64,000 nucleotides of DNA from Peribacillus simplex. GTDB taxonomy: Bacteria > Bacillota > Bacilli > Bacillales > DSM-1321. The notes beneath the pieces are model-generated. The model saw only the letters and a list, made by a program, of their open reading frames with translations. It made no database searches and had not been told where the DNA came from. The stretch lies in assembly GCF_030123325.1 (NCBI RefSeq), contig NZ_CP126106.1, positions 1,206,001 through 1,270,000 of the forward strand. The letters run 5' to 3'. Position 1 is the first letter of the stretch. Each line of letters starts with the position of its first letter. The position numbers were made by a program, and so were the translations under genes. This document shows, piece by piece, positions 42,872 to 51,382 of the stretch.

Positions 42872-44407
42872 ATGAGAAAAAGAGTGTTATCACTCGCTTT
42901 AATTCCGTTGCTTCTTTTTTACGCCATTCCAGTAGGAGCAGCTGAAAAAGAACAACGAACTTGGAAGGATGAAATCGTATATTCATTATTGGTCGACAGA
43001 TTTTTCGATGGGAATATTCAAAATAATGGAGATGCGAACGTGAATGACCCTTCCGCGTTTAATGGTGGGGATTTCGAAGGTGTCACGAAGAAACTGAATT
43101 ATTTAAAAGATATGGGTTATACCGCTATCATCCTTTCACCGATTTTCGCTAATGATGAAAATGGCTATCATGGCGATTGGGTGGCAGATTTCTATAAAAC
43201 GGATAAACATTATGGGACATTGAAAGAGTTTAAAAAACTCGTGAATGAGGCACATAAACGCGATATGAAGGTGATCATTGATTTTCAAGCAAATAATGTG
43301 GGTCCTGACTCCACGTGGCTGACCGATCCAAAAAAACAGGATTGGTTCCATGAAGAAAAAAAGATTTCCCAGGACAGTAGCCAAAAGGATTTGGAAACAG
43401 GCTGGGTTGATGATCTTCCCGATTTGAATCAAGATAATGAGGAAACAAGGGAATATTTACTTGATGCTGCCAAATGGTGGATAACGGAAACCGATATTGA
43501 TGGTTACCGTATAAATAAAGTCCAATACGTAGCAAAAGATTTTTGGAAGGAATTTGTGGATGCAGTCAAATCTGAAAAATCAAATTTCTACACAATCGGC
43601 GATGTACAAGGTGATGCCGATCTGATATCAAGCTACAAGAAGACGGGTATCGATGCTTTTATGGCTTATCCAATAAATGCTGAGCTAAGGGAAGCATTTG
43701 CTGCACCCGATAAAGAATTGAAACCTGTTTTTAATGCGTTTGAGAAAAGCGAAGGTGAATTAGGGGGCGATGCCCAGCAGGCATTATTCATGGATACACA
43801 GGGGATGCCCCGTTTTACAAAGGATGCAGCCGACCATAACGAAAATCCAGGTTCCAGATGGAGAATGGCGCTGTCGTATCTATATACGATGCCAGGGGTG
43901 CCAATCGTATTTTATGGATCGGAAATTGCCTTAAATGGGGATATTGCCCCGGATAATCACAAGTTGATGAATTTTAAGACAGAACAGGAATTGGTGGAAT
44001 ATATAACAAAGCTTTCTGATCTCAGAGACATGTACCCAGCGTTGGTAAAGGGGGATATGGAGCTTCTATATGAAAAAGGTGGAGCTTCGGTATTCAAGCG
44101 TGTATATGGTGATGAAACGATTGTCGTCGCCATGAACAATACGACTGAAACTCAAACGATAAACCTTACTGATAAGGAGCTTGAAAGTAATAAAGAGTTG
44201 AGAGGTATGCTGAATGGGGATCTGGTCCGCAGTAAGGACAACAGTTACTCTATCGTAATCGACAGGGAGACGACAGAAGTCTACACGCTGTCACCTAAAT
44301 CGATTATTAATATTCCTTACCTGTTAGTCATAGGATTGGTTCTTCTTATTTTTGGTATATTCATTGCTTTGGTTATTAAGCGTTCAAAACGGAACCAACC
44401 AAAATAA
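42872..44407 (+). CDS. Membrane-anchored GH13 amylase homologue lacking the catalytic triad
   Basis: A 511-residue protein with a signal peptide (1-24, cleavage near VGAA), an alpha-amylase-like barrel, and a C-terminal membrane anchor (about 476-500) ending in a basic tail, so the barrel should face outside. The fold is clear (ILSPIFANDENGYHGDW, YLKDMGY, TMPGVPIVFYGSE), but every catalytic position differs: region I DFQANN has N142 for histidine, region II GYRIN has N215 for the nucleophile aspartate, region III TIGD has D244 for glutamate, and region IV FMDTQG has Q310-G311 for HD. The frame is intact over 511 codons, which argues for a retained non-hydrolytic or altered role. The ATG follows AGGAGGAG. 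Confidence 0.88.
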   Translation: MRKRVLSLALIPLLLFYAIPVGAAEKEQRTWKDEIVYSLLVDRFFDGNIQNNGDANVNDPSAFNGGDFEGVTKKLNYLKDMGYTAIILSPIFANDENGYHGDWVADFYKTDKHYGTLKEFKKLVNEAHKRDMKVIIDFQANNVGPDSTWLTDPKKQDWFHEEKKISQDSSQKDLETGWVDDLPDLNQDNEETREYLLDAAKWWITETDIDGYRINKVQYVAKDFWKEFVDAVKSEKSNFYTIGDVQGDADLISSYKKTGIDAFMAYPINAELREAFAAPDKELKPVFNAFEKSEGELGGDAQQALFMDTQGMPRFTKDAADHNENPGSRWRMALSYLYTMPGVPIVFYGSEIALNGDIAPDNHKLMNFKTEQELVEYITKLSDLRDMYPALVKGDMELLYEKGGASVFKRVYGDETIVVAMNNTTETQTINLTDKELESNKELRGMLNGDLVRSKDNSYSIVIDRETTEVYTLSPKSIINIPYLLVIGLVLLIFGIFIALVIKRSKRNQPK

Positions 44408-44486
44408 TCATATACCTCTCGATTGTCGGTAGCCGCCAAACATTGTCCCTAAGGCTTTGTGGAAAACAGGATCGGGAGGTTACAGC

Positions 44487-46136
44487 ATGAATAAGACCTG
44501 GTGGAAAGAAGCGGTCTGCTATCAAATATACCCGCGCAGTTTCATGGATAGTAATGGTGATGGAGTCGGTGATATAAAAGGTTTGATTTCAAAGCTTGAC
44601 TATCTGCAGGAATTAGGGATTGATGTTATTTGGATTTGTCCGTTTTATAAATCGCCCAATGCGGATAATGGCTATGATATTAGTGATTATCAAGCAGTTT
44701 CCGATGAATTCGGTTCAATCGAAGATATTGATCTGTTATTGAAAGATGTTCACGGACGTGGGATGAAGGTGATACTCGATCTTGTTTTGAATCATACAAG
44801 TGACGAGCACCCCTGGTTCGTAGAGTCACGTTCGTCCCGCAATAATCCGAAACGGGATTGGTATATATGGAGGGATGGGCAGGACGGTCGTGAGCCTAAT
44901 AATTGGGAAAGCATCTTTTCCGGAAGTGCCTGGAAATTCGATGAAAGGACCAATCAATACTATTTACATTTATTTGCCGAAAAGCAGCCAGACTTAAACT
45001 GGAAAAATACTGATGTACGAAAGGCATTATATGAAATGGTCAATTGGTGGCTCGATAAAGGAATCGATGGCTTCCGGATTGATGCCATCACGCATATTCA
45101 TAAGCGTGATGGCCTTCCGGATATGCCCAATCCTTATTGGCATCAGTACGTACCTGCGTTTGAAATGCACACCAATCAGGACGGGATTCTGGATTACCTT
45201 CAGGAATTGAAAGAAGAGACTTTCTCTAAGTATGATATCATGACGGTCGGTGAGGCCAATGGTGTCAGGATTGAGCAGGCGGAAGAATGGGTCGGGGAAT
45301 CGAATGGTAAGTTCAATATGATATTTCAATTTGAACATCTTGGACTTTGGAATAGGGGACAGAATCAAGATGTTGATGTTCTGGGATTAAAGCGCACAAT
45401 GACCAAATGGCAAAAGGGGCTGAAAAACAAAGGATGGAATGCTTTGTTTTTTGAAAACCATGACCAGCCAAGAAGTGTATCCACCTGGGGAAATGATCAT
45501 CAATACTGGTTGGAAAGCGCAAAAATGATTGGGGCTCTATACTTTTTCATGCAAGGCACACCTTTTATTTATCAAGGTCAGGAAATTGGCATGACGAATG
45601 TCCAATTTGATTCGATTGATGATTATGATGATGTAGGAATGAAAAATTTTTATCGGATAGAGACCTCCAAAGGTCGCCCGCATGATGAAATCATGAACAT
45701 TATCTGGCATAGCGGCCGTGATAATTCACGAACACCGATGCAATGGAATGATTTCGAAAATGGCGGTTTCACGCACGGAACACCCTGGATGAGGGTTAAT
45801 CCCAATTATCGCGCCATTAATGTAGAACAGCAGATAAATGACCCGTCATCCATTTATCATTTTTATAAAAAGATGATTGATCTTCGAAAAAAACATCAGG
45901 TGCTTGTTTATGGGGAATATGAATTATTATGGGAAGATCATCCTGAACTTTATATTTATACAAGAAATATGAATGATAATTCAGTCATGGTAGTTTGTAA
46001 TTTTAGTATGAATCACCACCAAATCGACCTCTCTTACTGGGGGGGAATGGAACTTTTGCTAGCTAATTATGAGGATTGCCCTGAGGTGTCCCTTATTGAT
46101 TTACGTCCATATGAAACGAGGGTTTATCGTTATTAA
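44487..46136 (+). CDS. malL: Oligo-1,6-glucosidase / alpha-glucosidase MalL
   Basis: A 549-residue cytoplasmic GH13 enzyme that releases glucose from maltose, isomaltose and short isomalto-oligosaccharides. Catalytic residues are D199 in GFRIDAITH, E256 in TVGEANG and D326 in FENHDQPR, all intact, unlike its upstream neighbour. It starts MNKTWWKEAVCYQIYPRSF; the ATG at 44487 follows GGGAGG. It is 79 bases after the amylase homologue on the same strand. Substrate preference is inferred from the family. The next gene is a LacI regulator beyond a terminator. Confidence 0.92.
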   Translation: MNKTWWKEAVCYQIYPRSFMDSNGDGVGDIKGLISKLDYLQELGIDVIWICPFYKSPNADNGYDISDYQAVSDEFGSIEDIDLLLKDVHGRGMKVILDLVLNHTSDEHPWFVESRSSRNNPKRDWYIWRDGQDGREPNNWESIFSGSAWKFDERTNQYYLHLFAEKQPDLNWKNTDVRKALYEMVNWWLDKGIDGFRIDAITHIHKRDGLPDMPNPYWHQYVPAFEMHTNQDGILDYLQELKEETFSKYDIMTVGEANGVRIEQAEEWVGESNGKFNMIFQFEHLGLWNRGQNQDVDVLGLKRTMTKWQKGLKNKGWNALFFENHDQPRSVSTWGNDHQYWLESAKMIGALYFFMQGTPFIYQGQEIGMTNVQFDSIDDYDDVGMKNFYRIETSKGRPHDEIMNIIWHSGRDNSRTPMQWNDFENGGFTHGTPWMRVNPNYRAINVEQQINDPSSIYHFYKKMIDLRKKHQVLVYGEYELLWEDHPELYIYTRNMNDNSVMVVCNFSMNHHQIDLSYWGGMELLLANYEDCPEVSLIDLRPYETRVYRY

Positions 46137-46478
46137 TTTGAAAATCACTTCTATGGACTTGATTGGAAATTAGCTTAAAACCTATGTAGTTAGTCGTCTG
46201 ACTTCTGGATCGCCAATAGACATGCCATTTTTTTAGAAGCTGATCATACATCAGCTTCTTTTTGAATTTTAAAACAGAGATGAAAAAAACGGAAAAGTAA
46301 GTATTTTCTGAAAAATTGAACAAACATAAAAAAAAGTATGGATATAACTATTGAACTGAGTGTATTATGAATACATACAAAATGTATAAATATAAAACGA
46401 ATATTAAAGAAGTGTTTATTGGTATTCACCTTGCATTAAATGAAGTCAATAAAGGCTAAGAAGGGAGAGGGGAAATGC
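46137..46478. other. Intergenic region between malL and the LacI gene
   Basis: It holds one terminator (46235-46264) and, in its AT-rich right half, an inverted repeat ATACAT-ACAAA-ATGTAT (46371-46387) that could be an operator of the adjoining regulator. No protein or RNA gene was seen. Confidence 0.5.
46235..46264 (+). terminator. Terminator after malL
   Basis: AGAAGCTGA / TCAGCTTCT, nine pairs, loop of seven, then T5. Confidence 0.88.
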
Positions 46479-47522
46479 ATGGCCATAACAATAAAAGATG
46501 TGGCACAGTTAGCGAATGTTGCTCCTTCAACAGTTTCTCGAGTGATTGCAAACAATCCTCGGATAAGTGAAAAAACAAAGGTACGGGTACGTAAGGCGAT
46601 GAGTAAATTAGGATACCATCCAAACTTCATTGCCCGTAGTCTTGCCAATCAATCGACCAGGATCATAGGCTTGGTAATGCCAAGTTCGTCAAATGATTAT
46701 TATCAAAATCCGTTTTTTCCGACGATCCTTCAGGGTCTAAGTGAGGGAGCTCAGGAAAATCATTATTCCCTGTTGCTAAGCACGGGAAAAACAGAAGATG
46801 AAATCTACGAAGGAGTAGTGAATATGGTGCAGGGGGGGATGGTTGATGGAATAATCCTGATGTATTCAAGGATGAACGATCACATTCTGACCTATTTGAG
46901 AGCAAGGGCTTTTCCATTTGTGATCATTGGGAAACCCTATGATTTTATTGAGGAGATAACATATGTTGATAATGATAATGTCTTGGCTGCCGAACAGGCA
47001 ACGGATTACCTCATACAGCTAGGACATGAAAGGATTGGATTCATCGGAGGAGACGTAACCCTTGTGATGACCCTTGATCGCTTGTCAGGATACGAACGGG
47101 CATTGAAGAGGGCTGGAATCGATCGAAGGGGGGAATATACCCTGCATGAAGATTTTTTGCATGAAGGGGGACAAGCAGCTGCCAAAAGGTTACTATCCAT
47201 CGATGAGCCACCAACCGCTTTGTTGGTCAGTGATGATCTTATGGCACTTGGCATCGTGCATTCACTTCGCGAGATGGGCGTGCGCACTCCTGAAGAAATT
47301 TCAATCGTCAGCTTCAATAACGTTCTTTTCTCTGAACTGTCATTACCAGCCCTGACTTCCGTAGATATCAATATTTTTGATTTGGGATATCAGGCCGCTA
47401 AGGGCATCATTCAAATGCTGCAGACTGGGGATGCTCCTGCTGGGACCATCATTCCACATCATTTCGTGGAAAGGCATTCCTGCAGATCGATCAAGCAAGG
47501 TGCAATGGCCATGACTTATTGA
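46479..47522 (+). CDS. LacI family regulator, probably of the alpha-glucan locus
   Basis: A 347-residue repressor: N-terminal LacI helix-turn-helix (ITIKDVAQLANVAPSTVSRV, residues 3-22, hinge to about 60) and a periplasmic-binding-protein-like effector domain with a conserved PTALLVSDDLMALG block. It resembles maltose regulators such as MalR/MdxR, and its neighbours are maltodextrin genes, so they are its likely targets; the effector is inferred. The ATG at 46479 follows GGGAGAGGGG; codons upstream in the same frame have no better site. An inverted repeat at 46371-46387 could be for autoregulation. Confidence 0.88.
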   Translation: MAITIKDVAQLANVAPSTVSRVIANNPRISEKTKVRVRKAMSKLGYHPNFIARSLANQSTRIIGLVMPSSSNDYYQNPFFPTILQGLSEGAQENHYSLLLSTGKTEDEIYEGVVNMVQGGMVDGIILMYSRMNDHILTYLRARAFPFVIIGKPYDFIEEITYVDNDNVLAAEQATDYLIQLGHERIGFIGGDVTLVMTLDRLSGYERALKRAGIDRRGEYTLHEDFLHEGGQAAAKRLLSIDEPPTALLVSDDLMALGIVHSLREMGVRTPEEISIVSFNNVLFSELSLPALTSVDINIFDLGYQAAKGIIQMLQTGDAPAGTIIPHHFVERHSCRSIKQGAMAMTY

Positions 47523-47527
47523 ACGAA

Positions 47528-47559
47528 AAGGGCATTGCATAAAAGCAATGCTTTTTTTC
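47528..47559. terminator. Convergent terminator between LacI and MBL-fold genes
   Basis: GCATTGC / GCAATGC stem with a six-base loop followed by T7 on the plus strand. Confidence 0.85.
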
Positions 47560-48378
47560 CTAGAAATGTACACTGAAACTTTTGAATGCATGTATACCGC
47601 TTCCATGTCTGACCAAATTATTCTCTTTAAGGTATTGAATGGCTTCAAGGACTTCCTCAAAGATCCTTGGTTCGAGGCCGAGTTGGTTGTGTCCGCCATA
47701 AATTTTGGATACTGCCTTGATTTTTGCGATTTTTTCTAATGAATTCACAAGGTCTTCAGGGCTTGTCGAGGGATAAAATGCATAAACTGGAGTATCTGAA
47801 TAAAGCAGGTCGCCAGTAAATAAATAACCTTTTTCATTATCCAAAATTGAGATGTGGCCAGGTGAATGCCCAGGTGTGTGATAAATGCCTAAACTGCGGT
47901 TCCCAATATCAATCGTGTCCCCATCCGCTAAGAGCCTATCAGGTGACCCCTGGTATGGCTTGTATGTATAAGGATCGAATGATTCGGGTATGGGGACAGT
48001 GATATCCCGGGCCATGTTCTTTCTTATTTGTTCCAAGGACAAACCTTCAATGCCGTTAATCAACCAATAGGCATCATCACCATGAACATAAATTGTATCA
48101 TAATCCCCATGACTGCCAATATGATCCGCATGAACGTGTGTCGTCAGGACGATAATCGGAAGATCGGTAAGCTGGTCTGTAATCCGCTTAATCGAACAGA
48201 TACCTAATCCTGTATCGATTAACGCAGCTCGGGTCTCCCCAAGTAATAAAAAGGAATGAACTTTCTCCCAATGACCATATTCACTGATTGCAAACGTTTC
48301 TGAGTCCAATTCCTGAACGGTGAACCATGGATCTACAATATTTTTCAAAAATGACTCCACTCCTTCCCATTCATACAT
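47560..48378 (-). CDS. Metallo-beta-lactamase fold hydrolase
   Basis: A 272-residue hydrolase with HxHxDH at residues 81-86 (THVHADHIG), a second histidine block YHTPGHSPGH, the aspartate in FTGDLLY and a late GGHNQLG. This is the glyoxalase II-like layout; the substrate is unknown. The ATG at 48378 has no clear ribosome site, while a TTG at 48348 is preceded by AAGGAGTGGAG, so the protein may be ten residues shorter. It is not obviously linked to its neighbours. Confidence 0.83.
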   Translation of the reverse strand: MYEWEGVESFLKNIVDPWFTVQELDSETFAISEYGHWEKVHSFLLLGETRAALIDTGLGICSIKRITDQLTDLPIIVLTTHVHADHIGSHGDYDTIYVHGDDAYWLINGIEGLSLEQIRKNMARDITVPIPESFDPYTYKPYQGSPDRLLADGDTIDIGNRSLGIYHTPGHSPGHISILDNEKGYLFTGDLLYSDTPVYAFYPSTSPEDLVNSLEKIAKIKAVSKIYGGHNQLGLEPRIFEEVLEAIQYLKENNLVRHGSGIHAFKSFSVHF

Positions 48379-48413
48379 TCCGCTTTAACCGGAAATATCC
48401 TGCTTGAAAGAGT

Positions 48414-48446
48414 AAAAGCAGTGGATTTTTGAAATCCACTGCTTTT
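48414..48446 (-). terminator. Terminator after the SDR gene
   Basis: AAAAGCAGTGGATTT / AAATCCACTGCTTTT, a fifteen-pair perfect hairpin just past the SDR stop codon. Confidence 0.85.
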
Positions 48447-48459
48447 GAAAGGGTAAGGC

Positions 48460-49335
48460 TTATCCGTTTACCACGGTGCCGCCGTTTACGTGGATGACTT
48501 GTCCGCTGACATAGGATGAATCATCACTTGCCAAATATACATAAGCTGGTGCTAATTCCTCTGGCTGCCCTGCGCGGCCCATTGGAGTATCCTGTCCGAA
48601 TTTGGCGACATCCTCTTCTCCGAATGAGGCAGGAATCAGCGGTGTCCAGATCGGACCTGGGGCAACGCCGTTCACTCTGATGCCATCTTTTGAAATGGAG
48701 TTCGACAGGGCCCTTGTAAATGCCAGTATTGCACCTTTTGTTGAAGAGTAATCGATTAGTTTTGGGTTGCCTTGATAGGCTGTGATAGAGGTTGTATTAA
48801 TGATGCTGCTACCTTTTTTTAGGTGCTTCAATGCAGCTTTAGTTAAGTGGAACATCGAGAAAATATTCGTGCGGAACGTTTTTTCCAATTGTTCAGCTGA
48901 AATGTCAAGGATACTTGTCTGCACATGCTGTTCACCGGCGTTGTTGACTAGAATGTCCAAACCGCCAAATTCTTCAACCGTTTTTTTGACGACATCCTGG
49001 CAGAAGGCTTCATCACCGATATCTCCGGAAATGAGTAAACATTTCTGGCCTTCCTTTTCAATCAATTCTTTTGTCGCTTTGGCATCCTCGTGTTCATCCA
49101 AGTATGCAACTGTCACATTCGCTCCTTCTTTGGCGTAATAAATGGCAACCGATTTACCGATTCCGCTGTCTCCTCCTGTTATGATTGCCGTTTTACCTTT
49201 TAGTTTGCCGCTTCCTTTGTAGGCAGCTTTAACTGAATCGGGGTTCGGTTCCATTTTTGTTTCCAATCCAGGTTGATGCTGTTGATGTTGAGGTGGAAAT
49301 CCTTGTTTGTTCTGATTTTGGTTTTGGGTAGTCAA
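48460..49335 (-). CDS. Short-chain dehydrogenase (YhdF/YhxC/YdaD type)
   Basis: A 291-residue NAD(P)-dependent oxidoreductase of the classical SDR family. The nucleotide-binding TGGDSGIG is at residues 53-60, NNAG at 131-134, the catalytic serine at S183 and the YSSTK catalytic pair at Y196 and K200. The N-terminal glutamine-rich extension (residues 1-25) is typical of a Bacillus group that includes the stress-induced YdaD and YhxC. Translation starts at a TTG after AGGAGG. The substrate is not known. It is a single-gene unit. Confidence 0.9.
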   Translation of the reverse strand: MTTQNQNQNKQGFPPQHQQHQPGLETKMEPNPDSVKAAYKGSGKLKGKTAIITGGDSGIGKSVAIYYAKEGANVTVAYLDEHEDAKATKELIEKEGQKCLLISGDIGDEAFCQDVVKKTVEEFGGLDILVNNAGEQHVQTSILDISAEQLEKTFRTNIFSMFHLTKAALKHLKKGSSIINTTSITAYQGNPKLIDYSSTKGAILAFTRALSNSISKDGIRVNGVAPGPIWTPLIPASFGEEDVAKFGQDTPMGRAGQPEELAPAYVYLASDDSSYVSGQVIHVNGGTVVNG

Positions 49336-49532
49336 GATTAAAACGCCTCCTGTTTAATTTATCTATGCTTTTTCTATTCCTTTTTTTAGTAAAAAGAAAA
49401 CGTGGAAAAAACAACCAAATAAATCATGGGTAATTATACTAAGGGAACATGACTAGTCTTTCCATGTTACATGAAGGAGATTCATTTGAAGAAAAAGGGG
49501 TTCACGGCTATTGAGGCAATGATGCAAATAAA

Positions 49533-49560
49533 AAAAGACCCACCCAAAGGTGAGGCCTTC
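49533..49560 (-). terminator. Terminator after yitK
   Basis: On the minus strand GCCTCACC pairs with GGTGGGTC (one mismatch) and is followed by T7. Confidence 0.65.
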
Positions 49561-49564
49561 ATAT

Positions 49565-50056
49565 TTAGCGGTAATTTAAGAATTGCACATCAATGGAAAG
49601 ATCAGCGCCCCGGATTGCGGAAATGATTCCTTGCAAATCGTCACGGTTCTTACCGGTAACACGGATTTGATCATCTTGGATTTGGCTTTTCACTTTAAGA
49701 CCGCTATTTTTAATGATGGTATTGATTTTTTTTGCCTGTTCCTTATCGATGCCTTGAATCAACTTAGCCCGTTGACGAACGGTTCCGCCAGAAGCTCCTT
49801 CTAATTTGCCATAGTCCAAGTTCTTGACTGGTACGTCACGTTTAATGAGTTTACTAATGAGAACATCCTTCAGCTGTTCGAGCTTATATTCATCGTCGGA
49901 CACTAAAACAAGGTCTTCTTTTTCAATGGTGATGCTGCTTATACTCCCTTTAAAATCATAGCGTGTTTGTATTTCCTTCATAGCCATGGTAACTGCATTC
50001 GTTACCTCTGAAAAGTCTACTTTCGAAACAATATCAAATGAATTTTCCTTTGCCAT
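49565..50056 (-). CDS. yitK: YajQ family nucleotide-binding protein YitK
   Basis: A 163-residue protein with the two-domain YajQ fold. It has FDIVSKVDFSEVTNAV at the start, TRYDFKGS near residue 33 and a final IRGADLSIDVQFLNYR. Homologues bind nucleotides or cyclic di-GMP; the role in Bacillus is unknown. The ATG at 50056 follows GGAGGT; a GTG one codon upstream is possible but less likely. Its length equals that of B. subtilis YitK. It starts the yit stretch that continues to the arginine operon. Confidence 0.92.
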   Translation of the reverse strand: MAKENSFDIVSKVDFSEVTNAVTMAMKEIQTRYDFKGSISSITIEKEDLVLVSDDEYKLEQLKDVLISKLIKRDVPVKNLDYGKLEGASGGTVRQRAKLIQGIDKEQAKKINTIIKNSGLKVKSQIQDDQIRVTGKNRDDLQGIISAIRGADLSIDVQFLNYR

Positions 50057-50131
50057 CACTTACCTCCAGCAGGTTTTATTTCCTTTATTATAGAGAAAGT
50101 GTGATAGGAAGACAACTATCTAGACCATATT

Positions 50132-50156
50132 AAAAAAGCAAGGGGACAAGCCCCTC
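50132..50156 (-). terminator. Terminator after the small gene at 50.2 kb
   Basis: On the minus strand AGGGG-CTTGT-CCCCT is followed by a T-rich tract ending in T6, right after the stop of the 43-residue protein. Confidence 0.75.
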
Positions 50157-50159
50157 GCG

Positions 50160-50291
50160 TCATTTATGGTCTGTTTTCTTCGAATAGGAGTGCTTACCCG
50201 CAGCAAGGTTTTCCTGATAGGCGACATTTTTTTCAGCATTTCTCGCTTGGTTATCTTTTGGCCTTTTATTGTCATCGGTTGTTTTTGACAT
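50160..50291 (-). CDS. 43-residue hydrophilic protein (DUF3941-like)
   Basis: A small, highly charged protein with an N-terminal KRPKDNQARNAEKN block and the C-terminus GKHSYSKKTDH. The ending resembles DUF3941 proteins of Bacillus, which are of unknown function; this match is from memory. The ATG follows GGAAGGGAG by eight bases, and a terminator directly follows the stop, which together support a real gene. Confidence 0.7.
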   Translation of the reverse strand: MSKTTDDNKRPKDNQARNAEKNVAYQENLAAGKHSYSKKTDHK

Positions 50292-50359
50292 AGAGAAAAC
50301 TCCCTTCCATTATCTGATCAATATATATTGTTCACAATTATGGAAGGGAGTATGTATGT

Positions 50360-51226
50360 TTATGATTTCTCAGGGGTATCGTTTAAGAAGAAGAGGGCGA
50401 TTGTACCAGGACCGGCATGTGCGCCGATGACGGAGCCGATTGTATGGATCATGAAATCGGTTGTCCCGAATTCATTCTGAATGGCTTCCTTCCATTCCAG
50501 GGCCGTCGCTTCATCATCACCATGACTGATGGCAATCGTTTGGTTTTTTAAATTTTTTCCTCTTTCGTGCATTAATTCGATTACACGTTTAATCAATTTC
50601 TTTTTGCCGCGTAACTTTTCAAGCGGAACAAGCTTCCCATCTTCTACATGCAATAACGGTTTAATGTTTAATAAACCGCCAACAAGGGCAGATGTCTTGG
50701 AGATGCGGCCGCCACGGGCCAAATACTCAAGGTCATCTACAGTGAATAGATGCTCCATATGCCGGGTTTGGAATTCTATGTCAGCTAGGATTTCTTCTTT
50801 AGTGGCACCGTTTGCTGCTAGATCGGCTGCTTTCTTTACAATTAAACCGACGCCCATCGAAGCGCATTTCGTATTGACGATTTCAATGTCAAGGTCAGGG
50901 TACTCTTCCTTCACCTGATTAAGAATCATCACTGCCGTTTGATATGTGCCTGATAACTCAGAGGAAAAGGCTATATAAATCCCTTGTTTTTTCTCTTTGG
51001 CAAATTGTGTGAAAAGTTCTATAAAGTATTCTGGGGAAGCTTGCGATGTTTTCGGGGCTTTTCCCTCAATCATCGCCTGATAGACTTCGTGAGAATTAAT
51101 GGTAAGTAAATCTTCATAATTTTTCCCGTCAAGATGGACTTGTAAAGGAATTAATGAAACATTGTTTTCCTTATAGAAAGACAACGGCAAATCACATGCA
51201 CTATCTGCAAGAATTGTGATAGCCAT
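50360..51226 (-). CDS. yitS: DegV family fatty-acid-binding protein YitS
   Basis: A 288-residue two-domain DegV protein that binds a fatty acid; some relatives are FakB subunits presenting the acid to fatty acid kinase. Visible blocks are ILADSACDLP at the start, KTSQASPEYF, YIAFSSELSGTYQ and a final GAHAGPGTIALFF. The position next to yitT fits yitS of B. subtilis. The ATG follows GCAGGTG. It is divergent from yitT. No FakA gene is present here. Confidence 0.88.
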   Translation of the reverse strand: MAITILADSACDLPLSFYKENNVSLIPLQVHLDGKNYEDLLTINSHEVYQAMIEGKAPKTSQASPEYFIELFTQFAKEKKQGIYIAFSSELSGTYQTAVMILNQVKEEYPDLDIEIVNTKCASMGVGLIVKKAADLAANGATKEEILADIEFQTRHMEHLFTVDDLEYLARGGRISKTSALVGGLLNIKPLLHVEDGKLVPLEKLRGKKKLIKRVIELMHERGKNLKNQTIAISHGDDEATALEWKEAIQNEFGTTDFMIHTIGSVIGAHAGPGTIALFFLNDTPEKS

Positions 51227-51382
51227 AATACACCTGCTTTCTTTTTACAATTTTTAGAAAATGAGTGATCACTCTACATTTTAGTGTAGCACGTAACGGT
51301 AAAAATTCAATCTCTACATAAATAGAATAATTAATTAAGGGTAAAAAGATAATAGAATAAGGGTGAAATGGAGGTTTTTAGG

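Noticed and set aside
49486..49626. A short TTG-started frame with a prepilin-like start (KKKGFTAIEAMM)
   Set aside because: The match to the G-FTxxE pilin motif is not followed by a hydrophobic helix, and the frame overlaps the terminator and 3' end of yitK.
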